A stretch of 7,682 nucleotides of DNA from CAMYLR01 sp039590215 (GTDB taxonomy: Bacteria; Gemmatimonadota; Gemmatimonadetes; JACCXV01; JAHWKZ01): positions 1-7,682 of the forward strand of contig JBDHFX010000082.1 of the NCBI GenBank assembly GCA_039590215.1, given 5' to 3'. Of this stretch, positions 1 to 5,634 are shown in pieces (positions within the stretch are counted from its first letter, which is position 1; every line of letters begins with the position of its first letter). Below the pieces are notes generated by a model, which was given only the letters and a program-made list of their open reading frames with translations, did not search any database and was not told where the DNA came from. Position numbers and translations under genes: made by a program.

Positions 1-567
1 GATATACCCACCCCCGACGACGATCATAGACGTGGGGATCTGCTCCATCGCCAGACCCTCGGTTGACGAGATGATCCGTTGGCCATCGAACGGTGCTCCA
101 GGCAATGCGATCGGTGCCGAGCCGGTGGCGATCACGGTTGAGCTCGCGCGTACACGGCGGGTCGAGTCTTGACCGACAACCTCGATCAGACCTGGCTCGA
201 CGAACTCACCCACACCTTCGACATGCTCGATACCGTTCTTTCGAAACAGGTAGGCGACGCCTTTCGAGCTGGCCGAGACTACTCGCTTACGATGCTTTTG
301 CATCTTCTGCCAATCGACCGCCACATCACCAACAACGATCCCGACCTTACCCGCGCTTTCGCGGATCCACGCCAAATGCTCGGTCGCATCGAGGAGAGCT
401 TTGGACGGTATGCAGCCCACGTTGAGGCAGGTGCCGCCCAAAGCGTCGCGCTCGATGCACGCCACGCTGAGTCCGAGCTGGGCGGCTCGGATCGCCGCCA
501 CGTAGCCCGCCGGGCCGGACCCGATAATGGCTAGATCAACGCTGACGTCGGCGGTCGAATCAGTCAC
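1..567 (-). CDS. lpdA: Dihydrolipoyl dehydrogenase (E3), N-terminal 189 residues, truncated by window edge
   Basis: E3 flavoprotein that reoxidises the dihydrolipoyl arm of E2, passing electrons through a redox disulfide and FAD to NAD+. Reading the minus strand from a GTG at 567 gives an uninterrupted frame to base 1. Visible parts in order: the FAD dinucleotide fold IIGSGPAGY (about residues 14-22), the active-site disulfide motif GGTCLNVGCIPSK with Cys47 and Cys52, the second FAD-contact motif VIATGSAP (145-152), and the beginning of the NAD-binding fold VVGGGYI at the edge. The usual family length is about 460-470 residues, so roughly 280 are outside the window. The start follows the E2 stop by three bases and has a good GGAGG, so it is the last visible gene of the operon. 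The disulfide motif and the position after E2 favour Lpd over other pyridine nucleotide-disulfide oxidoreductases such as mercuric or glutathione reductase. Confidence 0.95.
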   Translation of the reverse strand, partial: MTDSTADVSVDLAIIGSGPAGYVAAIRAAQLGLSVACIERDALGGTCLNVGCIPSKALLDATEHLAWIRESAGKVGIVVGDVAVDWQKMQKHRKRVVSASSKGVAYLFRKNGIEHVEGVGEFVEPGLIEVVGQDSTRRVRASSTVIATGSAPIALPGAPFDGQRIISSTEGLAMEQIPTSMIVVGGGYI

Positions 568-570
568 TTG

Positions 571-1872
571 TCACGCCTCCAAGAGGAGTCGTTGCGGGTC
601 CTCGAGCAGCACACAAACTCGTCTCAAGAACTGCACCGCAGGCGTCCCATCCACGAGTCGATGATCGTACGACAACCCAAACCACATCATCGGCCGAATC
701 ACGACCTTGCCATCGACCGCTGTTGGTCGCTCTTGGATTTTATGGATCCCGAGCACCGCCGATTCGGGCTGGCTTATGATCGGCGTAGACAGCAGCGCCC
801 CAAATCCGCCGGCGTTCGAGAGCGTAAACGTGGCGCCCTGGATATCACTCATCTCGAGTTTCCGTTCGCGTGCTCGCGTGGCCAGGTCGTCAATCGCCCC
901 CGCGATCTCAACGACCGATTGCCGGTCAGCGTGCTTGACGACCGGGACGACGAGACCTGGTTCGGTATGGACGGCCACGCCAATGTGGTAGTAGCGGTGA
1001 TAAACGATATCCTGGCCATCGATCGAACCATTCACCTGCGGGAACTCCTTGAGCGCTGCAATCGCCGCCTTCATGATGAATGGCATATACGTCAGTTTGA
1101 ACCCGTGTTCGGTTGCGAACGCCTCCTTGATCCGGGCTCGCAGCTCGACCAACGCTCCGAAGTCGCACTCGTCGACGGTCGTGACATGAGCCGCGGTTTG
1201 CCTTGATTCTGCCATCCGGTGCGCGATCGTCTTTCGTATCGGCGTCATCGGGACGCGCTCGATCGGCTCATCGGCGGCGTAATCGCGCGCCAGCGAGGGC
1301 GCCGATGCGGGCACTGGAGCGGGCGCAGCCGGCGCTACCGAAGCAGCAGCACCCGACGCTACGTAAGCCAACACATCGTCCTTTGTCACCCGACCCCCGC
1401 GGCCACTTCCAGTGACCTGGTTCAAATCAAGCTTGTGTTCCAGAGCGAGCTTGCGGACGGCGGGTGATGTCTTGGCGCCTTCGGGGATAACCGCCTCGGT
1501 AGCAGCGGCCTGCGGCGGCGCGACCACCGGCTCTGGTGGGGCAGCCGGCTCCGGCGCGGCAGCGCTCTTGGCTTGCTGGTCGGGGGCCGCCGGCGCGCTC
1601 GGACCCGAGGCTGCGACCTCGGTCGCATCCTCGCCTTCCACTGCGATCAAGCCCAACACCGAGCCCACCGCCACGACTTCCCCCGGGCGGCGATCGATCC
1701 GGGCCAACGTGCCGCCCCGAAAAGCCGTCACCTCGACGTTGATCTTGTCTGTCTCGAGCTCGACCACCGCTTCGTCAGCCGCGACCGGGTCGCCCACGTT
1801 CTTGAGCCACCGACCCACACTTGCCTCGGGCACGCTCTGGCCGAGTGAGGGGACCGTGATCTCTAGCGGCAT
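571..1872 (-). CDS. 2-oxoacid dehydrogenase E2 component, lipoyl-dependent acyltransferase (SucB-like)
   Basis: Core subunit that accepts the acyl group from E1 on a swinging lipoyl arm and transfers it to CoA. The 433-residue product has: one lipoyl domain (about 1-78) with the lipoylated Lys43 in ELETDKINVEV; an Ala/Pro-rich linker (about 82-132); a peripheral-subunit-binding domain (about 135-171, SPAVRKLALEH through GRGGRVTKDDV); a second Ala/Pro linker (about 172-197); and the catalytic domain (about 205-433) with the active-site motif SYDHRLVDG (His404, Asp408). The ATG at 1872 is chosen because the lipoyl domain begins at once (MPLEITVPSLG); the frame stays open upstream but encodes an Arg-rich shadow of E1 beta. 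The ATG lies 10 bases after the E1 beta stop, with a weak AGAGG. The single lipoyl domain and the C-terminal ending LLEDPQRLLLE resemble 2-oxoglutarate-type E2 (SucB) more than AceF. The heterotetrameric E1 next to it leaves pyruvate, branched-chain acids or 2-oxoglutarate possible. Confidence 0.95.
   Translation of the reverse strand: MPLEITVPSLGQSVPEASVGRWLKNVGDPVAADEAVVELETDKINVEVTAFRGGTLARIDRRPGEVVAVGSVLGLIAVEGEDATEVAASGPSAPAAPDQQAKSAAAPEPAAPPEPVVAPPQAAATEAVIPEGAKTSPAVRKLALEHKLDLNQVTGSGRGGRVTKDDVLAYVASGAAASVAPAAPAPVPASAPSLARDYAADEPIERVPMTPIRKTIAHRMAESRQTAAHVTTVDECDFGALVELRARIKEAFATEHGFKLTYMPFIMKAAIAALKEFPQVNGSIDGQDIVYHRYYHIGVAVHTEPGLVVPVVKHADRQSVVEIAGAIDDLATRARERKLEMSDIQGATFTLSNAGGFGALLSTPIISQPESAVLGIHKIQERPTAVDGKVVIRPMMWFGLSYDHRLVDGTPAVQFLRRVCVLLEDPQRLLLEA
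576..580 (-). promoter_or_regulatory. Shine-Dalgarno GGAGG of lpd inside the E2 3' end
   Basis: The minus strand reads GGAGG, eight bases before the GTG at 567. It lies inside the last codons of E2 and is the clearest ribosome binding site in the cluster. It fixes the GTG as the lpd start and implies translation coupled to the end of E2. Confidence 0.7.
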
Positions 1873-1882
1873 CGTGTGGCCT

Positions 1883-2866
1883 CTATGTCTCGACCGCGGT
1901 CTTGAGCGCCGCGGCGATCTGTTCCGTTGACGGCATGTAGTGCTCTTCCATCGTGCGGGCCGCCGGAAACGACGTGTTGTAACCCGCCACGCGAGTGATC
2001 GGCGCGTCGAGCTCCCAGAAACACTCCTCGGCCAGTATGGCTGCGATCTCCCCACCGATCCCACCCACCTTCGGAGCCTCATGCACGATTACGGCCTTGC
2101 CCGTCTTGGCGATCGACTCGATTACAGTCGACTTATCGAGGGGGAGCAACGTCTTCAGATCGATCACTTCGACCTCGATCCCGTTCTCGGCCAACTGATC
2201 GGCGGCTTCAAGACACAACTGGTAGGTGTAGCCAAATGAGATCGCGGTTACATGTGAACCCTTCCGAGCGACTTCGGCCTTGCCGATCTGGGTCAGCGTC
2301 TCATCTCCATCCGGCAGGTCGTCCTTCAGCGATCGATACAACTTCTTGTGCTCCCAGTAAAGCACCGGATCCTGGCTGCGGATCGCCGAGCGGAGCAGGC
2401 CGGCCGCGTCACGCACCGAGCCAGGCGCAACCATCACCAGCCCCGGTGTGTTCATGAACCACGCCTCATTTGACTGCGAGTGGAAAACACCACCGCCGAC
2501 ACCGCCACCGTACGGGCAGCGGAGGGTAATCGGCATCTCGAACGCACCCTGCGTGCGCCAGTAGTAGCGAGCTACCTGTTGGACGATCTGGTCGAACGCC
2601 GGGCTGATGAAATCTGCGAACTGGATCTCCGGTAACGGTCGGCAACCCACCATCGCAGCCCCCACGGTCATCCCTGCGATCAGCGATTCCGAGATCGGAC
2701 TGTCGATGATCCGATCGGGGCCAAACTCTTCCAGCAACCCTCGCGTGGCCTTGAAGACTCCGCCGTAGATACCGGTGTCCTCGCCGATCAAGAACGTCGT
2801 CTCGTCGCGTGTCATCTCTTCGTGCAGGGTTCGGTTGATGGCATCGATGTAGGTGATCTCAGCCAT
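1883..2866 (-). CDS. 2-oxoacid dehydrogenase E1 component, beta subunit
   Basis: Beta half of the ThDP-dependent alpha2beta2 decarboxylase; with E1 alpha it decarboxylates the 2-oxoacid and acylates the E2 lipoyl group. The 327-residue product matches the family's usual length (about 325) and has all expected blocks: LIGEDTGIYGGVF (26-38); DSPISE with the conserved Glu60 that activates ThDP; the potassium/ThDP-site block PEIQFADF (79-86); PYGGGVGGG then FHSQSNEA with His129 (118-135); and the C-terminal transketolase-like domain with DLKTLLPLD (236-244) and HEAPKVGGIGGE (262-273). The ATG at 2866 is chosen because it starts the standard N-terminus. Upstream the frame is open but is only a shadow of E1 alpha. 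The start overlaps the E1 alpha stop by eight bases (ATGGCTGA), which is typical of coupled, equimolar synthesis. Pyruvate, branched-chain and acetoin E1 beta subunits are very alike, so the substrate is unassigned. Confidence 0.95.
   Translation of the reverse strand: MAEITYIDAINRTLHEEMTRDETTFLIGEDTGIYGGVFKATRGLLEEFGPDRIIDSPISESLIAGMTVGAAMVGCRPLPEIQFADFISPAFDQIVQQVARYYWRTQGAFEMPITLRCPYGGGVGGGVFHSQSNEAWFMNTPGLVMVAPGSVRDAAGLLRSAIRSQDPVLYWEHKKLYRSLKDDLPDGDETLTQIGKAEVARKGSHVTAISFGYTYQLCLEAADQLAENGIEVEVIDLKTLLPLDKSTVIESIAKTGKAVIVHEAPKVGGIGGEIAAILAEECFWELDAPITRVAGYNTSFPAARTMEEHYMPSTEQIAAALKTAVET
2859..2866 (-). other. Eight-base start/stop overlap of E1 beta and E1 alpha
   Basis: The minus strand reads ATGGCTGA: the ATG opens E1 beta and the terminal TGA closes E1 alpha in another frame. 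There is no strong Shine-Dalgarno before it, so E1 beta translation probably depends on ribosomes finishing E1 alpha. This would help give a 1:1 subunit ratio. Confidence 0.8.
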
Positions 2867-3926
2867 TGGCGCCGCCTGGATTTCGGTCGCCAAACTCAAA
2901 GCCGGGATACACCTCCGCGTAGACGTGGCTCTGGTACGCGTCCGGGGCTGGGCGCGGGCTGTTCTCGGCGAAATCGACCGCTTCTTCGATCTCGGCCTCG
3001 ATTCGTATGCGCACCGCGGCCAGGGCGTCGTCGTCCAGAACCTTTTGCTCGCGGAGGTACTGCTCGTATCGCGGTATGGGGTCGCGCTCCATCCAGTGCG
3101 CAACCTCGTCGTCGGAACGGTAATCCGCAGGGTCGATATCGGAGTGACCGTGCCAACGGTATGTCTTCATCTCGATCAGCGTCGGGCCTGCTCCGCTGCG
3201 AGCACGCATCAACGCCTCGCGCGTCGTGTTCCAGGTTTCAACAACATCGTTCCCATCGATCGACACGCCCGGGAAACCGAAAGCGTCGGCGCGGTGACTC
3301 AGATCCGTGAGCGCAGTGGTCAGCGCCACCGGCAGTGACTCCGCCCAGAGATTGTTCTGGACGACATAGACGATCGGGAGCCGGTGGACACCGGCGAAGT
3401 TGCACGCTTCGTGGAAGTCGCCATGGGCAGTGGCTCCATCGCCGCAGAACGCCACCGCTACGTTGTCCTTCTTGAGCATCTTGTAGCCAAACGCGGCGCC
3501 GGTAGCAGCGATCCAGTTCATGACGATTGACGTCGACGGGTTCATCACCCAAAACTCCGGATGCCAATAGTGGCACGCCGTGTAACGACCGCCGTCTGGC
3601 GAATCGACGCGATTGTAGACTTGAGCGGTGAGGTACTTGAGCGGCACTCCCTTGCCGGTCGAGGCGCCCAGGTCGCGGTGCGACGGTCCGACAAAATCCT
3701 GCTTATCAAGCTGGTAGGCGATAACCACATCGCACGCTTCTTGCCCGATCTGAGAGTAGAACGTGCCCTCGAAGCGTCCCTGGCGAAACAGCTTTCGCAT
3801 GCGGGCGTCGAATTCACGCGTCTTCAATAGGCGTTCGAACAACTCGAGCTTCCGCTCGTTGGTGCAACCCTCCATCTCGCCGGTCAGGCGATACTTGGCG
3901 GGAAAGGAGAACTGTTCTTCGGCCAT
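2859..3926 (-). CDS. 2-oxoacid dehydrogenase E1 component, alpha subunit (ThDP-binding)
   Basis: Alpha subunit of the ThDP-dependent decarboxylase, binding the pyrophosphate end of ThDP through Mg2+. The 355-residue product carries the ThDP motif from GDG (162-164) to NN (191-192), and a C-terminal block TYRWHGHSDIDPADYRS followed by EVAHW and RDPIPR (255-286) that resembles pyruvate/acetoin E1 alpha. Two features are unusual from memory of the family. The motif reads GDGATAHGD where most members have GDGATSEGD or GDGAxNQG. The segment before it (GGRYTACHYWHPEFW then NPSTSIVMNW, about 112-138) differs from the common GRxMPxH and PVGTQLPHAVG blocks. The ATG at 3926 comes 16 bases after the lipA stop with no clear Shine-Dalgarno, so translation probably relies on reinitiation. 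Family membership is secure; pyruvate is the slightly favoured substrate on the C-terminal block, but this is inference. Confidence 0.93.
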   Translation of the reverse strand: MAEEQFSFPAKYRLTGEMEGCTNERKLELFERLLKTREFDARMRKLFRQGRFEGTFYSQIGQEACDVVIAYQLDKQDFVGPSHRDLGASTGKGVPLKYLTAQVYNRVDSPDGGRYTACHYWHPEFWVMNPSTSIVMNWIAATGAAFGYKMLKKDNVAVAFCGDGATAHGDFHEACNFAGVHRLPIVYVVQNNLWAESLPVALTTALTDLSHRADAFGFPGVSIDGNDVVETWNTTREALMRARSGAGPTLIEMKTYRWHGHSDIDPADYRSDDEVAHWMERDPIPRYEQYLREQKVLDDDALAAVRIRIEAEIEEAVDFAENSPRPAPDAYQSHVYAEVYPGFEFGDRNPGGANG

Positions 3927-3942
3927 CGGGATGTTTCGGCGT

Positions 3943-4854
3943 TTAGCCCGTCTCTGCTAGGTTTGTCAAACCGCTCGCTAGCCGACTTCTCAGCAGTTGG
4001 CGGTCGGCGCGGTAAGAGCTTCTGACGAGAGGGCCGGCTTCGACGTGGGCGAACCCCATCGCTTCTCCTTGCTGAGCGAGCTCCCGAAACTCGTCGGGAT
4101 GCACAAACCGGTGGACCGGCAGGTGCCACTCGGACGGGCGCAAGTACTGCCCGATCGTCAAGATGTCGACGCTGCGCTCGACCAAGTCGCGCATCACCGT
4201 CAATACCTCGGATGTCTGCTCCCCCAGTCCAAGCATCATGCCGGTTTTTGTAACCACCCACGGTGCCCACGCGCGCGCGCTCTCCAGCAGTTCGAGCGAG
4301 GTCTCGTACACACCCCCGCCACGCGCTCGCCGATAGAGCCGCGGCACGGTTTCGATATTGTGATTGAGCACTTCCGGTCGGGCATCGAGCACGGTTCTGA
4401 GCGCTGAGGGGTTCCCCTGAAAGTCCGGCACCAACGTTTCGACGACCGTTCCCGGCGATCGCTCACGAATCCGGCGGATGCAATCACCAAAAACTCCTGC
4501 TCCTCCGTCTGCGAGATCGTCACGATCGACCGAGGTGATTACCACGTACGACAACCCCATCCGCACAACGGCATCCGCCAGTCGCTTTGGCTCCTCGAGA
4601 TCGAGCTCGGTTGGCATCCCCTTGTTGACGGCGCAGTAGCGACACCCCCGCGTGCAGGTGTCACCGAGGATCATGAACGTGGCGGTCCCGTGGCCCCAAC
4701 ACTCACCGATGTTCGGACAGTGCGCTTCCTCGCAAACGGTGTGCAGGCCCTGCTCGCGCACGACCTGCTTGACACCTACATAGTGCGGGCCTCCCCCAGC
4801 CCGGATCTTGAGCCAGTCGGGTCGCCGCTGCCGAATCGCAGAGCTACGCGTCAT
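3943..4854 (-). CDS. lipA: Lipoyl synthase, radical SAM sulfur insertion enzyme
   Basis: Inserts two sulfur atoms at C6 and C8 of the octanoyl chain on the E2 (or GcvH) lipoyl lysine, using S-adenosylmethionine and two 4Fe-4S clusters. The 303-residue product has the LipA-specific auxiliary cluster motif CEEAHCPNIGEC (Cys41, Cys46, Cys52), the radical-SAM motif CTRGCRYC (Cys67, Cys71, Cys74), the block TSVDRDDLADGGA, and near the C-terminus RSSY (278-281), whose serine ligates the sacrificed cluster. These together separate LipA from other radical SAM enzymes. The ATG at 4854 is chosen. The frame can be extended to a TTG at 4890, but that start is rarer and would overlap lipB by 47 bases instead of 11. 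The gene overlaps the end of lipB and is followed after 16 bases by E1 alpha, so it is in the same operon as its E2 substrate. Confidence 0.97.
   Translation of the reverse strand: MTRSSAIRQRRPDWLKIRAGGGPHYVGVKQVVREQGLHTVCEEAHCPNIGECWGHGTATFMILGDTCTRGCRYCAVNKGMPTELDLEEPKRLADAVVRMGLSYVVITSVDRDDLADGGAGVFGDCIRRIRERSPGTVVETLVPDFQGNPSALRTVLDARPEVLNHNIETVPRLYRRARGGGVYETSLELLESARAWAPWVVTKTGMMLGLGEQTSEVLTVMRDLVERSVDILTIGQYLRPSEWHLPVHRFVHPDEFRELAQQGEAMGFAHVEAGPLVRSSYRADRQLLRSRLASGLTNLAETG
4844..4854 (-). other. Eleven-base overlap of lipA start and lipB stop
   Basis: The minus strand reads ATGACGCGTAG: the ATG opens lipA and the TAG closes lipB. Only a weak GGTG precedes it, so coupled translation is likely. 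The overlap supports lipB and lipA being on one transcript. Confidence 0.75.
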
Positions 4855-5521
4855 TTTGGGCACCAAACACCCTGGAGAACGAACGGACAAGGGCGTCCTC
4901 GACCGCGTCGCGATCGATATCGCGTTGAAGCAGTTTTTCCATCGACGTGACTCGCTTGTCGGTAATCCCGCACGGAACGATCAAGTCGAAGTACGACAGA
5001 TCAGTGTCAACGTTGAGCGCGAACCCGTGGTGGGTAATCCATCTCGATACTCGAACCCCAATGGCCGCCAGCTTGGCGTCTCCCACCCAAACACCAGTCA
5101 GGCCTGGAACACGACCGGCATCGATCCCAAACTCCGCCACCGCGCGCACGATTACCTCCTCGAGGTCCCTCAGGTAACGGTGTAGGTCGCGCTTCCGTTG
5201 CGTCAGGTCGACGATGGCGTATCCCACGACCTGACCCGGACCATGAAACGTGACGTCGCCACCGCGATCGGTCTCGACGAATTCGACCCCGCGGGCCGAT
5301 AGCTCGTGCAGCGACCCAACCAGATGCTCCGGTCGGCCTCCGCGGCCCATGGTGATGACAGGTGGATGGGACAGCAGCACGAGCGTGTCCGAGATCTGCC
5401 TCTGGCGCCGGGCCGCCAGCAACTGGCGCTGGAGCGCCCATGCCTGTCGGTACCCCACCCGGCCCAACCGGCGGACCTGGGCCGCAGGCTGGAGTGATCC
5501 CGACACAACGGATTCAGCCAT
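4844..5521 (-). CDS. lipB: Octanoyl-[ACP]:protein N-octanoyltransferase (lipoyltransferase)
   Basis: Transfers octanoate from octanoyl-ACP to the lipoyl-domain lysine of E2, the first step of endogenous protein lipoylation before LipA. The product from ATG 5521 has 225 residues, normal for LipB (about 210-240). It shows the substrate-pocket blocks SHPPVITMGR (51-60), RGGDVTFHGPGQVVGY (86-101), GVWVGDAKLAAIGVRVSRW with catalytic Lys150 (143-161), HHGFALNVDTDL (164-175), and IVPCGITDKRVTS with catalytic Cys184 (181-193). These distinguish it from lipoate-protein ligase A, which lacks the cysteine. An in-frame GTG at 5596 would add 25 residues of no recognised motif and is preceded by a weak GGTGGG. 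The ATG is preceded by GGCGGA five bases away. I prefer the ATG on length, but the GTG cannot be excluded. The gene follows thiO in the same orientation and overlaps lipA. Confidence 0.95.
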   Translation of the reverse strand: MAESVVSGSLQPAAQVRRLGRVGYRQAWALQRQLLAARRQRQISDTLVLLSHPPVITMGRGGRPEHLVGSLHELSARGVEFVETDRGGDVTFHGPGQVVGYAIVDLTQRKRDLHRYLRDLEEVIVRAVAEFGIDAGRVPGLTGVWVGDAKLAAIGVRVSRWITHHGFALNVDTDLSYFDLIVPCGITDKRVTSMEKLLQRDIDRDAVEDALVRSFSRVFGAQNDA

Positions 5522-5630
5522 CGAGGTCCGCCGATGGGCGGTGGTTGTCGCTTGAGCGCCGATGACGTCCAAGGTATTGCGGCCGCCATCGACCACGCAA
5601 CGGGCCCACCGGCATTAGTACGAATGCGTA
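5522..5630 (-). promoter_or_regulatory. thiO-lipB gap, likely promoter/leader of the lip-dehydrogenase operon
   Basis: This is the only sizeable gap in the minus-strand cluster: 109 bases if lipB starts at 5521, 34 if it starts at 5596. It contains most of the 20-base palindrome at 5615-5634. On the minus strand a TACTAAT (5620-5614) could serve as a poor -10 element placed inside that palindrome, but no convincing -35 is visible. There is no T-run or GC-rich hairpin that would make a classic terminator for thiO. The location suggests an internal promoter or control point. That is inference from spacing and symmetry. Confidence 0.35.
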
Positions 5631-5634
5631 CTAA
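5615..5634. repeat. Perfect inverted repeat, candidate operator upstream of lipB
   Basis: TTAGTACGAATGCGTACTAA: two perfectly complementary 8-base arms (5615-5622 and 5627-5634) around a 4-base spacer. It covers the thiO stop codon (5633-5631) and lies 18 bases before the possible GTG start of lipB, or 93 before the ATG. The arms are AT-richer than the surroundings and no run of T follows on either strand, so an intrinsic terminator is unlikely. The geometry fits a dimeric repressor or activator site. I do not recognise the half-site as belonging to a named regulator; it does not look like the PdhR/FadR-type TGGTnnnACCA site. Confidence 0.55.

Noticed and set aside
568..1206. Plus-strand open frame of 212 codons opposite E2
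   Set aside because: It lies entirely antisense to the well-supported E2 gene, has an Arg/Asp-rich composition typical of a GC-rich shadow frame, and shows no recognisable motif.
1873..2082. 70-codon upstream extension of E2
   Set aside because: It overlaps the E1 beta 3' end and is Arg/Ser-rich without domain content. The lipoyl domain begins exactly at the ATG at 1872.
2867..3103. 79-codon upstream extension of E1 beta
   Set aside because: It reads through E1 alpha in another frame with no homology to E1 beta. The standard E1 beta N-terminus begins at 2866.
2822..3338. Overlapping plus-strand open frames of about 160 codons opposite E1 alpha
   Set aside because: They are antisense to the E1 alpha C-terminal coding region, overlap each other in different frames and lack motifs; E1 alpha explains the open reading.
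5615..5634. Palindrome as an intrinsic terminator for thiO
   Set aside because: The stem has AT-rich arms and no run of T follows on either strand, so it does not fit a rho-independent terminator.
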